NCBI RefSeq assembly: GCF_002706795.1
Contig: NZ_CP017705.1
Location: forward strand, 762,001-826,000
Direction: 5' to 3'
Length of the DNA stretch: 64,000 nt
DNA from: Brevibacillus laterosporus DSM 25
Lineage (GTDB): Bacteria; Bacillota; Bacilli; Brevibacillales; Brevibacillaceae
Positions 17,901 through 26,663 of the stretch are shown here, piece by piece. Both the position numbers and the translations under genes were made by a program. The stretch's first letter is position 1. The number at the start of each line of letters is the position of its first letter. The notes beneath the pieces are model-generated. The model saw only the letters and a program-made list of their open reading frames with translations. It was not told the origin of the DNA and did no database searches.

Positions 17901-17922
17901 TCTCTTTCACCTCACCAATGTC

Positions 17923-18339
17923 TTAACTAGATATTCTTTTTTTGGTTGTATACATTTCTTGCAAGACATGGAGGGATGAAATCATCTGAGTTGTCTTTTG
18001 CTCAAACGTCTCCATTTCCGCTTGGTGTTCTGCGAAATCGTCCGCATGATCAAATCGTTGGGACATCGCAACCCAAACCAATCGTTTATCCTTTTTATCC
18101 TTGAGCCTTATGACGATGTTATCTCGCTGCAGGCGATCAATTAATCCAGATACCGTACTGTACGAAAGACTAACAGCCTTACTGATTTCCCCAATGGTTT
18201 TTGGTCCGTGCACTATTTGCTCCAGAATCAGCACCTGCTGCCAGGTGATATCTTTACTTTCTAATTCTTCCCCTGTGATCCATGTAAAAAGGGCACTCGC
18301 TTCTTTGAGAAGCTTTGCCATGGTAATCAACTCTTCCAT
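17923..18339 (-). CDS. MarR-family transcriptional regulator
   Basis: A 138-residue winged-helix protein. The DNA-binding core is ITWQQVLILEQIVHGPKTIGE, followed by ISKAVSLSYSTVSGLIDRLQRD with the wing at KDKKDKRLVWVAM. The start at 18339 follows AGGAGG. Its stop lies 22 nt before the RND pump start, so it heads the efflux operon and most likely represses it, relieved by a pump substrate. Longer upstream readings lack a ribosome binding site. Confidence 0.9.
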   Translation of the reverse strand: MEELITMAKLLKEASALFTWITGEELESKDITWQQVLILEQIVHGPKTIGEISKAVSLSYSTVSGLIDRLQRDNIVIRLKDKKDKRLVWVAMSQRFDHADDFAEHQAEMETFEQKTTQMISSLHVLQEMYTTKKRISS

Positions 18340-18458
18340 CCAAGCCACCTCCTGCCGTTGGTCAATTGTTCGCAATACGAAATGTCACAGTTTTCATTGT
18401 AGCGGCAAGTTGGAATAGGCAAATCTATCGAGGGATGGAAAACCCAGCACAGGCTTTG

Positions 18459-18479
18459 TCTATCTAGAGATAGATGACA
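18459..18479. repeat. 21-bp repeat, copy 1: likely response-regulator site upstream of the two-component operon
   Basis: Contains an inverted repeat TCTATC-4-GATAGA (18459-18474) followed by TGACA. An identical 21-bp copy lies at 20462-20482 just after the operon. Copy 1 lies where a -35 box would be for the -10 TACAAT at 18488-18493; no other -35 is seen. This is typical of an activator-dependent promoter. Binding by the NarL-type regulator encoded here is inferred. Confidence 0.6.
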
Positions 18480-18540
18480 CCCCATGCTACAATAGATGTG
18501 AACAAATGATCGAAAACTTTGAAGAAGGGTGGGCTAATCT

Positions 18541-19737
18541 TTGATTGATAACATAACAAAGGCCCTCCGCAAACGACTCTTATTGGTCTGGTTCTTAGCC
18601 TTATCTCTTTTGACATGGCTACCAAACTCCTATAATCATGAATCACCTATACAATTTATTTTTTCAGTAATGCTGTTTTGTGGGTATCTGATTTTATTTT
18701 GGACCTCCTCTATTCAACTGCCTTCCATAAAAATGACTATCATTCTGTTACTAGTCGGGGGAATTACCCTATTTAAAGGCATTTATCTGGGGCCAGAAGG
18801 GTTTGGTATGATCATCCTGCTTGCGATTATCATTGGTCTTCGCATTGATAAAAAATATTCGCTACCACTAGCCAGCTTTTTTGGGGTGATTACCAGTGTA
18901 TTACTCATCTGGATAACCCATAGCTACACCACACATGTTGTTCCCTTTTTACTTTCCTTTATAGGATGCTATCTGGGAGCACGCGGATATCGTTCTCATC
19001 ATGAAGCGTACCAATTAAATCAACAGCATTTAAAAGAATTGCAAAAAGCACATACAAAATTACAGGATGCACATAATGAATTGCAGGAAATGACTGTAAA
19101 TACATTGCAAGTAGCCGTACTAGAGGAACGAAACCGGATTGCCCGCGATATTCATGACTCTTTAGGTCACAGCCTTACTTCTCTTATCGTACAGCTACAT
19201 GCGCTTACCTATATGCTGAAGTCTGGTCCAAACGACGCACAGATGGCTGTCAATAATATGCTGGATGTAGCGAAACAAAGTTTGGAGGATATCCGTGGCT
19301 CCGTTCATACTCTCGCAGTCGACAAGAGAACGTTTGGCATAACACCTTTGCAAGCTCTTTTGTCCCAAACGGAGAAAAATACGGATCTGTCCTGTACGTT
19401 TGTAACCAATGAAGAAGAGTTGGATTTAACAAACGAGGTAACGATTGTTTTTTATCGAATTCTACAAGAAGCCATTACGAATACATTGCGTCATTCCAAT
19501 GCTACAGCTATTTGGGTTGAAATTACTAAGATGGCTGATACTATCGTTTTAGCAATTCATGACAACGGCCAAAATCTTTCTCAGGAAGGAGTTAAACCTG
19601 GCTTTGGTTTATCTGGTATGAAAGAACGCACCATGGAATTAAACGGAACACTGAAATATCAGATGAGGGAACCCTTTGGCTTTGAGATTATAGCAACGGT
19701 TCCTTACCACCATACACCTTTAGAAGGGAACACATAG
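18541..19737 (+). CDS. NarL-type (HisKA_3) sensor histidine kinase
   Basis: A 398-residue kinase with about six membrane helices in the first 150 residues and almost no extracellular domain, as in DesK/LiaS-like sensors of membrane state. Then come a coiled coil (about 155-195), the HisKA_3 box EERNRIARDIHDSLGH with H205, and a HATPase domain (N-box EAITNTLRHSNAT; DNGQN; GFGLSGMKERT). It starts at a TTG because AAGGGTGG lies upstream and no ATG/GTG is available. The response regulator starts 5 nt after its stop. The stimulus is unknown; the adjacent efflux genes suggest envelope or drug stress. Confidence 0.9.
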   Translation: MIDNITKALRKRLLLVWFLALSLLTWLPNSYNHESPIQFIFSVMLFCGYLILFWTSSIQLPSIKMTIILLLVGGITLFKGIYLGPEGFGMIILLAIIIGLRIDKKYSLPLASFFGVITSVLLIWITHSYTTHVVPFLLSFIGCYLGARGYRSHHEAYQLNQQHLKELQKAHTKLQDAHNELQEMTVNTLQVAVLEERNRIARDIHDSLGHSLTSLIVQLHALTYMLKSGPNDAQMAVNNMLDVAKQSLEDIRGSVHTLAVDKRTFGITPLQALLSQTEKNTDLSCTFVTNEEELDLTNEVTIVFYRILQEAITNTLRHSNATAIWVEITKMADTIVLAIHDNGQNLSQEGVKPGFGLSGMKERTMELNGTLKYQMREPFGFEIIATVPYHHTPLEGNT

Positions 19738-19742
19738 CTACT

Positions 19743-20459
19743 ATGGTAGATCACAAACATCAAAAGATTCGAGTCATGCTGGCAGACGATCAAAAGATGA
19801 TCAGACAGGGTCTTGGGTATGTCATAAATGTACAAGAGGATATGGAGGTTATCGGAGAGGCGGCTGATGGGGAGGAAATAATCAATTTAGCTTGCGAGCT
19901 AAAGCCTGATGTCATTCTCATGGACGTACAAATGCCCAAGTGTACGGGTATTGAAGCAACACACGAAATTGTAAAACATGTACCCAAAGTAAAAGTTCTC
20001 ATTTTAACAACGTTCGATAACCATGATTACGTTGTGGATGGCATTCTAGCAGGTGCGGTTGGTTATATGCTAAAGGATGCCGATTCCCAAGAGATGTTAG
20101 ATTTAATCCGACGTGCTTATAATGGAGAAGCCTCTTTTCACACAGCGACAGCTGCCAAAGCATTAGCTGAGGTGTTAAAGAAACAAAAATCGGAAACGAA
20201 TGCCACAACCCATACAGACAAAGCACAGGAGATTTATCACGAAGAGAATAACCTGGTACTCCTAGATGAACTGACGGAACGAGAGCAGGATGTCTTGCAA
20301 CAATTAGCATTCGGCTACCGCAATGATCAAATTGCCCAAAATCTCTTTATCTCTGAAGGCACTGTAAAGTCACATGTCCATCGTATTTTACAAAAATTAA
20401 ATGTCGATGACCGTACGCAAGCTGTAGTACTAGCCCTACGGCATAAATTGGTAAAGTAA
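19743..20459 (+). CDS. NarL/FixJ-family response regulator
   Basis: A 238-residue regulator. The receiver domain has acidic DD at 15-16, phospho-Asp D61 in VILMDVQMP and Lys in MLKDADSQE. A linker (about 145-170) is followed by a LuxR-type helix-turn-helix (LTEREQDVLQQLAFGYRNDQ, then IAQNLFISEGTVKSHVHRIL). It is co-transcribed with the kinase. Identical palindromic 21-bp elements lie before the kinase gene and after this gene and are the obvious candidate binding sites. Confidence 0.92.
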   Translation: MVDHKHQKIRVMLADDQKMIRQGLGYVINVQEDMEVIGEAADGEEIINLACELKPDVILMDVQMPKCTGIEATHEIVKHVPKVKVLILTTFDNHDYVVDGILAGAVGYMLKDADSQEMLDLIRRAYNGEASFHTATAAKALAEVLKKQKSETNATTHTDKAQEIYHEENNLVLLDELTEREQDVLQQLAFGYRNDQIAQNLFISEGTVKSHVHRILQKLNVDDRTQAVVLALRHKLVK

Positions 20460-20461
20460 AT

Positions 20462-20482
20462 TCTATCTAGAGATAGATGACA
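20462..20482. repeat. 21-bp repeat, copy 2: downstream of the two-component operon
   Basis: Identical to the element at 18459-18479, with the same TCTATC/GATAGA arms and the same orientation. It starts 3 nt after the response regulator stop and precedes the operon terminator. A regulator site at an operon's 3' end is unusual. Confidence 0.6.
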
Positions 20483-20503
20483 GACCATATTTGTTAGAAA
20501 TGT

Positions 20504-20547
20504 GAAAAGGACAGGATGCACTTTGGCTCCTATCCTTTTCCTTTTTT
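20504..20547. terminator. bidirectional terminator between the two-component operon and MFS gene
   Basis: GAAAAGGACAGGA (20504-20516) pairs with TCCTATCCTTTTC (20528-20540) with one mismatch (G-U on the minus strand) and is followed by CTTTTTT. It lies between convergent genes. Confidence 0.75.
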
Positions 20548-20584
20548 ATCTAATGAAACGCGTTATATTTTGCAAAATGAAGAA

Positions 20585-21790
20585 TTACTGAATACGTAAT
20601 GTCGCTGGAGACTGCTCTACATGAGAGAGCTTCAGCAGCAAAAGGAATCCAATCACGATAAATCCACCAATCATGCCAACAACCCCAGCCCATCCAAATA
20701 ACGACCAGAACAAGCCGCCAAACGTCCCACCTAGACTCGATCCAACGTAATAAAAGAATAGATACAAGGAAGAAGCCTGTGCTTTATCATGAGTAGCTAA
20801 TCTTCCTACCCAGCTACTAGCGATGGAATGTCCTCCAAAAAAACCAAATGTAAAGATCGCAATTCCAGCAATTTTACTAAATAAATGGGGTTCTAATGTA
20901 AGTCCAATACCCCCAAGCATAATAACTAAAGACATCCACAGCATTTTAGCGCGTCCCAGTCTGTCTGCCATCTTTCCCATCCAGGTAGAGCTAAATGTAC
21001 CAACCAAATACACAATAAAAATCCAGCCAACGATTGTCTGTGAAAGAGAATATGGCGGTTCAACTAATTGGTATCCAATGTAGTTATATAACGTCACGAA
21101 GCTACCCATTAACAGAAAGCCAAGACCATATAAATAAAGCAAACGATGATCCTTGCAATGGCTCCAGAGCGATTTTGCTAATGTCTTTACCTCTAATTTA
21201 CGTGGTGAAAAATGTTTAGAGGGTGGCAGCATGACCCAGAACAAAATCGTGCACAAGAGACTTAACACCCCGATTCCAACCAAGGCCACATGCCAATTAA
21301 ACAAATCGGTTAGCGTTCCTGTGATGATTCGTCCTCCCATTCCACCAATGGAATTTCCGCTTATATATAGCCCCATCGCTACTCCTAAGCTACTTTTATC
21401 AATTTCTTCACCCAGATAAGCCATTGCAATAGCCGGTAATCCAGCCAGGACCATCCCGACTAGTATACGAATGCCAAGTAAGACTTGAAATTGATAGCTA
21501 AACGCTGTACACACTGCCAACAAAGAAGCTCCAATCAAGGAAACCATCATAATCGGTTTACGCCCCCACGCCTCTGACAATGAACCAAGAAATAACATAC
21601 TTATAGCTAAGGCCAGCGTGGTTACAGATAGGGAAAGACTGGCCAGCGTTGGAGAAACCTGAAACTCCTTGGTGAATTCAGGCAACAAAGGCTGCGTGCA
21701 GTATAGGATGGCAAATGTATTTAATCCTCCTGCAAACAACGCTATGTTGGTTCGGCGAAATGCGCTTGACCCTTGCTTGATATAACTCAT
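20585..21790 (-). CDS. MFS transporter, YnfM-like exporter
   Basis: A 401-residue permease with twelve predicted helices. The motif between TM2 and TM3 reads GSLSEAWGRKP (the family's GxLxDRxGRR) and its second-half equivalent reads GKMADRLGRAKM. The N-terminal YCTQPLLPEF motif is typical of the YnfM/arabinose-efflux-like subfamily. Ribosome binding site AGAGAGGA. The LysR regulator lies 80 bp upstream on the same strand and probably controls it. The substrate is unknown. Confidence 0.88.
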   Translation of the reverse strand: MSYIKQGSSAFRRTNIALFAGGLNTFAILYCTQPLLPEFTKEFQVSPTLASLSLSVTTLALAISMLFLGSLSEAWGRKPIMMVSLIGASLLAVCTAFSYQFQVLLGIRILVGMVLAGLPAIAMAYLGEEIDKSSLGVAMGLYISGNSIGGMGGRIITGTLTDLFNWHVALVGIGVLSLLCTILFWVMLPPSKHFSPRKLEVKTLAKSLWSHCKDHRLLYLYGLGFLLMGSFVTLYNYIGYQLVEPPYSLSQTIVGWIFIVYLVGTFSSTWMGKMADRLGRAKMLWMSLVIMLGGIGLTLEPHLFSKIAGIAIFTFGFFGGHSIASSWVGRLATHDKAQASSLYLFFYYVGSSLGGTFGGLFWSLFGWAGVVGMIGGFIVIGFLLLLKLSHVEQSPATLRIQ

Positions 21791-21870
21791 GGTGTAAATC
21801 CTCTCTCTTTTTATTCAGTTAGAAAACGATGCAGCTTTAAGCTATGAATTCGTTTGATGCCACAAACCAA

Positions 21871-22746
21871 TTAGATATAGTGTCCCTTTACAAATGAAAT
21901 AAACCTTCTTGCAACAGGAGATAAATAACGCTTTTCTTTCCAAGCGAGTCCAATGGTCCGTTTGCAAGCTGGATCTAGCACACGAAGTAATGAAATTTTC
22001 GATTTATCTAGTACGTTTACATCTGGCACAAGGCTAACTCCCAATTCAACTGCCACCAGACCAGCTATCGTAGCAATCTCTTCTCCTTCAAAGGTTATAT
22101 CAGGAGTAAAACCAGCTTGCCTACATAGTGTATCTGTCAAGGTTCGCAGACCATAGCCCTGCTTAAAGCAAATAAAAGGTTCATTCGCAATTTCTTGTAG
22201 CTCAATCTGTGTCCGATTTGCAAGAGGATGCGTCTTAGAGACAATGAGAAACAGCTCCTCCGTAATTAAAGGCTCCCAATGTACTTCGTCAATCGGTTCC
22301 AACATGGAAAATAGGGCGATATCAATTAACCCCGTTTTTAGTTGCTCCACAATCTGCCCCATGGAAGCTTGATGTAGATGAAAGCTAACCTGTGGATATT
22401 GCAAACGAAATGAACGAATAAACTCAGGTACTACTTCAATCCCGAGTGAATGCAGAAAAGCGATCCGTATCTTGCCGTGATCAGGGTTAATCAAGTCCTG
22501 AATTTCTTGCTTCCCTTCCTCGATCTCCTGAATGGCTCGCTCCACTCGCTTTAAAAATAGTTCTCCGTATTGATTTAACACGATATTTCGCCCTTTTCGC
22601 TCAAACAAAGGCGTATTTAGCTCCTCCTCTAAACGAGCAATTGCTCTACTTAATGCAGGCTGGGACACATTTAACATTTCTGCCGATCGTGTAATGTGCT
22701 GTGTCTGTGCGACCTTGCGAAAATATAAAATTTGTTGCCACTCCAT
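21871..22746 (-). CDS. LysR-family transcriptional regulator
   Basis: A 291-residue LTTR: N-terminal winged helix (residues 1-60; ITRSAEMLNVSQPALSRAIARL), linker helix, and a periplasmic-binding-like effector domain from about 90. The start at 22746 gives the canonical MEWxxxxYFxxVA N-terminus behind GGAGA; a longer reading from 22791 lacks a ribosome binding site. It is followed by the MFS exporter on the same strand, suggesting a regulator-transporter pair responding to the exported compound. Confidence 0.88.
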   Translation of the reverse strand: MEWQQILYFRKVAQTQHITRSAEMLNVSQPALSRAIARLEEELNTPLFERKGRNIVLNQYGELFLKRVERAIQEIEEGKQEIQDLINPDHGKIRIAFLHSLGIEVVPEFIRSFRLQYPQVSFHLHQASMGQIVEQLKTGLIDIALFSMLEPIDEVHWEPLITEELFLIVSKTHPLANRTQIELQEIANEPFICFKQGYGLRTLTDTLCRQAGFTPDITFEGEEIATIAGLVAVELGVSLVPDVNVLDKSKISLLRVLDPACKRTIGLAWKEKRYLSPVARRFISFVKGHYI

Positions 22747-22868
22747 ATCGTACGTCTCCGTTTTTGTTTTCTTTTGCCTTTTGTGTATCATACTTCAAGT
22801 TTGTCATGACTTCAATTTACGTATTTGCATGATATTCATGCATACAGGTTATGAATAAACAAAATATA

Positions 22869-22922
22869 AAAAAGTCACATGTCACCACCCTATATTCCGG
22901 ATGATGATCAAAGTGACTTTTT
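22869..22922 (-). terminator. probable terminator of the stalk-domain protein gene
   Basis: AAAGTCAC and GTGACTTT arms (22872-22879 and 22912-22919) enclose a 32-nt loop that has secondary pairing of its own. The T-run TTTTTT follows on the minus strand, about 50 bp after the stop. Confidence 0.55.
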
Positions 22923-22970
22923 GTAAAACGAAGCTATTATAGGAAGAACAGCAAATGGGTAGTAGCTGTA

Positions 22971-24737
22971 CTAATCATTACTAATAATGACGGCATTCGA
23001 GTACCCATCCCAAGTAACCTTGGCACCCAGTGCTTCACTAACAAAGCGGATTGGAACCATGGTCGTATCTCCGTTAAACAACTGCGCAGGAACGTCCAGA
23101 TTTAGTTTCTTACCATTTTTGTAAGCTACTTTGGAACCAATGGTAAGCTTAATGGTCGTACCATCCTTCATTGCAGTTACGGTCTGGGTCGCTTCATCCC
23201 AGTCTACTCTTGCTCCCAGGGCCTCAAAAATGGCTCTTAATGGAACCAAAGTTCTTCCCTTGATTTCTACTGGTGCCTTTTTAAAAACCTGTAACTCTCC
23301 ATCAATAAAAATGACAATATCTTTGCTTTGATTAATTGGGATGAAAGTAGGCAATGTACTTGCAGACATCTCACTGTCAGGATCAACAATCTCAATAACA
23401 ATGTTATATCCTCCCGTGGATAAACCTAACTCCCTATAAGAGATCATTGGGTTTTTATCGGTGATAGGAATACGTTTTACAACATCGCCGTATATATCAT
23501 AAACTACTACATTAGCATGATAGGAAGAATAGCTAGATTTCCATTGCAGGTTGATGGTAATCGTCCCATTGGTATTCACTTTAATTCCGCCAGGAAAGGC
23601 TTGTCCAGTCGGAACTGAAAATACATGGCTAGTTCCATAAGACCATGAGGCAGCACTGGAATGATATTTTTTCCCTTGCAACACCATTTCAAGTAAAATT
23701 TCATAGTTACCCGAAGACAAGGTTAGTCCTTTTGTAGATATTTTCGAATTTTTGGTACTGATCGGGATACGTTTCACAATCTTACCGTTGTCGTTTTTAA
23801 TAACAACGTTAAATTTGGCCTTTTGATATTCAGACGTAATTTTTAGGTTAATCGTAATCATACCATCCTCAGATACCTTTACATATCCAGGAAAATCATC
23901 GTCTCCGGAAATTACCTTGCTACTGTCTGGTATTACAAGCGTAACCCGATTAGAATTAGCAGAGCCTTTCACATCAGAAACCTCTATATAAATTGTATAT
24001 GTACCGGTATCTAGGTTTAAATCTTTGCTCGAAATCGTTCGTTGCTTCGTTTTCAATTTGATACGTTTTACTTGTTGGCTCTTTTCATCCATTACCACTA
24101 GATAAAAGGTAGATTTATCATAGATGGACGTAAGGTTGAGCGTAATAATAAGTTTTCCATCATTATCCATTTCTAGAGTGCCAGGAAAAGAAACTGGAAA
24201 GGAGGTTGTAAGTACCTTTCCACCTTGAATGCCAATGGTCTGTTTTTCAGAATATTGGTATTCTGTATGCTCCATCTTAACAACCGTATTGCTAGTTTCA
24301 ACACTTACCTCATATTCATTTGGAGATAATTCGAGAATTTTGGCTGGCACGGTAAACGAAATAATCGTTACATTTACTGATCTGAGCTCACCATCGACAC
24401 GTAACAGTTTTGTATTGGTACTGATTTTTTTTTTGATACCACTGGGAGCTTGTATACCTTTTTTGGATTCGTTTACAAGTTCAATTTCTCTTATTACCTC
24501 ACCAGTTCCATCACTAACTTGTAGTATGACACTGGCTGCATATTTAGAGTCCACCATAACTTCCCCTGTGATACTTCCATCCTTGTTACTAATTACCTCA
24601 AGTAGTTGAGGCTGATAATAGACAGGTTCCTTTATGATCAGTGTACCTCCCACAGCTTCTGCCTGCGATATCCCCATCGTTGTATACATAAATACAACGG
24701 CGAGAACAATCACTACTATTGTTTGAAATCGCTTCAT
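22971..24737 (-). CDS. secreted stalk-domain (copper amine oxidase N-terminal-like) protein
   Basis: A 588-residue exported protein with a signal peptide (hydrophobic IVVIVLAVVFMYTT, cleavage near AEA at residue 28). Three homologous units of about 95-105 residues (around 185-275, 285-370 and 390-470) each begin FPG(T/Y/G), run through xITINL and reach VKRI(P/K)I, then end in a GxY strand: Ig-like repeats. The C-terminus (from about 475) is a copper amine oxidase N-terminal-like domain (PF07833 type), with KGRTLVPLRAIFEALGARVD and VPIRFVSEALGAKVTWD. Such proteins are common wall-associated modules in Brevibacillus and Paenibacillus. No catalytic domain is present, so it is structural or ligand-binding. 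Confidence 0.85.
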   Translation of the reverse strand: MKRFQTIVVIVLAVVFMYTTMGISQAEAVGGTLIIKEPVYYQPQLLEVISNKDGSITGEVMVDSKYAASVILQVSDGTGEVIREIELVNESKKGIQAPSGIKKKISTNTKLLRVDGELRSVNVTIISFTVPAKILELSPNEYEVSVETSNTVVKMEHTEYQYSEKQTIGIQGGKVLTTSFPVSFPGTLEMDNDGKLIITLNLTSIYDKSTFYLVVMDEKSQQVKRIKLKTKQRTISSKDLNLDTGTYTIYIEVSDVKGSANSNRVTLVIPDSSKVISGDDDFPGYVKVSEDGMITINLKITSEYQKAKFNVVIKNDNGKIVKRIPISTKNSKISTKGLTLSSGNYEILLEMVLQGKKYHSSAASWSYGTSHVFSVPTGQAFPGGIKVNTNGTITINLQWKSSYSSYHANVVVYDIYGDVVKRIPITDKNPMISYRELGLSTGGYNIVIEIVDPDSEMSASTLPTFIPINQSKDIVIFIDGELQVFKKAPVEIKGRTLVPLRAIFEALGARVDWDEATQTVTAMKDGTTIKLTIGSKVAYKNGKKLNLDVPAQLFNGDTTMVPIRFVSEALGAKVTWDGYSNAVIISND

Positions 24738-25017
24738 GTTTGCTCTCCTTTTTATCTCATTAATTAGGATAATAAAATATTTCCTTCATTTATATATCGG
24801 CACAACACTGCTTTAGAATTAGGTTAATATAACTACTTTTTTCTAATAAACTCCAATTAATCTCTATATAACAACGACCAAAGACCTATTTTATAATAAA
24901 TCTAAAGCTATGGTGGAAGTGAACAAAAAATAAGACTCCCTTTTTTGATATTATCCCCTTTTAGTAGACAGTAAGAAGCAAGACCCCTTACTGTATTAAC
25001 TAGGAGGGGAATTTTCT

Positions 25018-25326
25018 ATGGGGGAAATTAGAAAAACATATTCAAAGGATTTTAAGTTAAAAGCCGTACGGCTTTATTTGAGCGGTGAACAAGGGTACAA
25101 AACACTTACAAGGGATCTCGGCATTAGTGACCCTTCTATTTTAAGAAGATGGGTTGATCATTATAGAAAGGAAGGTATACAGGGACTAGATGAAAAACGC
25201 GGGAGAACAAAAAATCCTCTTAGAGGAAGACCACGAATAAGGCCAGAGAGTACGGAGGAAGAGATAGTTCGATTACGTGCAGAGAACGAATTCTTAAAAA
25301 AGTGGCTAGGTCTAGAAAAGAGGTGA
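25018..25326 (+). CDS. IS3-family transposase OrfA
   Basis: A 102-residue helix-turn-helix protein (YSKDFKLKAVRLYLSGEQGY, then LGISDPSILRRWVDHY) with a C-terminal leucine-zipper-like helix (EEIVRLRAENEFLKKWL). It binds the element ends. The sequence A AAA AAG at 25296-25302, in the correct phase near its end, is a canonical -1 frameshift signal producing the OrfAB fusion transposase. Confidence 0.93.
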   Translation: MGEIRKTYSKDFKLKAVRLYLSGEQGYKTLTRDLGISDPSILRRWVDHYRKEGIQGLDEKRGRTKNPLRGRPRIRPESTEEEIVRLRAENEFLKKWLGLEKR

Positions 25327-26201
25327 AACCGAAAGATAAATGCTGTTTTTTCGAGCTTATTAAAGAATTGTCTAAAAAGTATTCTATTACTTTATTGTGT
25401 AAAATTACGAAAGTATCTCGTAGTGGTTTTTACAAGTGGCTTTCTCGTGAGAAACACCCCACCTCAAAACAATTGGTAAATGAAAAATTAAGAGAAATGA
25501 TCATGGAGTGTCATCAAGAGGTCAAAGGTATTTACGGGTATCCCCGAATAAAAGTGTGGTTATTTAGAAGGTACGGGCTAAAAGTCAATCATAAACGTGT
25601 GTATCGCATTATGAAGGAACTTGGGATACAAGCGCTAATCCGTAAAAAACGAAAATTCTTTGGGCGCAAAGAGAAGGTTGTCATCTCCGAAAACAAGCTG
25701 AATCGAAATTTTTGCGCCTCACGGCCAAATGAGAAATGGGCTACAGATATTACCTACATACTATTTAATGGTCGCCGTCTTTATCTGTCTGTCATATACG
25801 ACATGTATAACAACGAAGTTGTTGCCTACAAAACAAGCAAACGTAATGATTTACGACTCGTAATGGATACCGTAAAATTAGCGATTAAAAAGCGGGATGT
25901 AAGCGGAGTCCTCCTACACAGTGATCAAGGATACCAGTACACCTCAAAGCAGTATAACCAGTTCCTTCAGCAATATAAAATCGTAGCAAGTATGTCTAGA
26001 AAAGGTAACTGTTTAGATAACGCCTGTATTGAGGGGTTCTTTGGGCATTTAAAAACAGAGTGTTTGTACCTTCATTCGTTTCAAACAGATAAAGAAGTGG
26101 AAGAAGCTCTTCACGGTTACATTAATTTCTATAATCAGCAACGGTTTCAATCTCGATTAAAAAACCTGAGTCCGATAGAATACCGAACTCAGGTAGCCTA
26201 G
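25302..26201 (+). CDS. IS3-family transposase OrfB (catalytic part)
   Basis: A 299-residue integrase-core protein in the -1 frame relative to OrfA, overlapping it by 25 nt. The HTH_21 region is YGYPRIKVWLFRRYGLKVNH. The DDE triad lies in WATDITY (D), LLHSDQGYQY (D) and DNACIEGFFGHLKTE (E). The GTG at its head coincides with the frameshift site, so it is probably made mainly as the fused OrfAB. It is identical to the protein at 43607-44506. Confidence 0.93.
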   Translation: MARSRKEVKPKDKCCFFELIKELSKKYSITLLCKITKVSRSGFYKWLSREKHPTSKQLVNEKLREMIMECHQEVKGIYGYPRIKVWLFRRYGLKVNHKRVYRIMKELGIQALIRKKRKFFGRKEKVVISENKLNRNFCASRPNEKWATDITYILFNGRRLYLSVIYDMYNNEVVAYKTSKRNDLRLVMDTVKLAIKKRDVSGVLLHSDQGYQYTSKQYNQFLQQYKIVASMSRKGNCLDNACIEGFFGHLKTECLYLHSFQTDKEVEEALHGYINFYNQQRFQSRLKNLSPIEYRTQVA

Positions 26202-26247
26202 ATGGGGCTTGTTTAAAGTTGTCTACTTGACAGGGGCAAGATCATTT

Positions 26248-26554
26248 TGAAATTAGAAAGACATATTCAAAGGATTTTCAGTTAATAGCCGTCTGGCTTT
26301 ATTTGGACGGAGAGCGAGGGGACAAAACACTTGCAAGGAATCCCGGGATACAAGCACGTATCCGTAAAAAACGAAGTTTGTTTGGACACCAAAGAGAAGG
26401 TTTTCACCTCCGAAAACAAGCAACCGTAATGATTTACGACTCGTAATGATGACGTAAAATTGGCGAATAAAAAAACTGAGTCCGGTAGAATACCGAACTC
26501 AGTCAGGCTAGATGGGGCTTGTTTAAAATTGTCTACTTGAAAAATGTAAAATCA
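26248..26554 (+). pseudogene. decayed, internally deleted relative of the adjacent IS element
   Basis: About 307 bp assembled from four collinear blocks similar to the IS: the orfA start (26249 to about 26343), an orfB segment from GGGATACAAGC (26344 to about 26422), another from CGTAATGATTTACG (to about 26473), and the orfB end plus right terminus (26474-26554). No frame stays open. The first block begins exactly where the intact IS ends, so copy 1 seems to have landed inside this relic. Weak similarity to the IS left end upstream (24918-24942) may be its other half. Confidence 0.8.
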
Positions 26555-26663
26555 TACTCCGAGCGAATAAAAGGTGTCCTATTTACGTAAGTAAGCCAAT
26601 CTTATAAAGACAAGCGATGTATAAATGCGATAAGCTGTCAGCTCCAACGATGTTTTCGATTCT

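Larger units (their letters stand above)
24946..26244 (+). mobile_element. IS3-family (IS150-type) insertion sequence, copy 1, complete
   Basis: 1299 bp with TG...CA ends. The imperfect terminal inverted repeats read TGATATTATCCCC at the left and TGATCTTGCCCC when the right end is reversed; pairing continues through AGTAGAC. It is flanked by a 3-bp duplication TTT (24943-24945 and 26245-26247), though this sits in a T-run. It encodes OrfA and OrfB with an A6G slippage site. An identical-length copy in opposite orientation lies at 43564-44862, and their two encoded proteins are identical, so transposition was recent. Confidence 0.93.
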
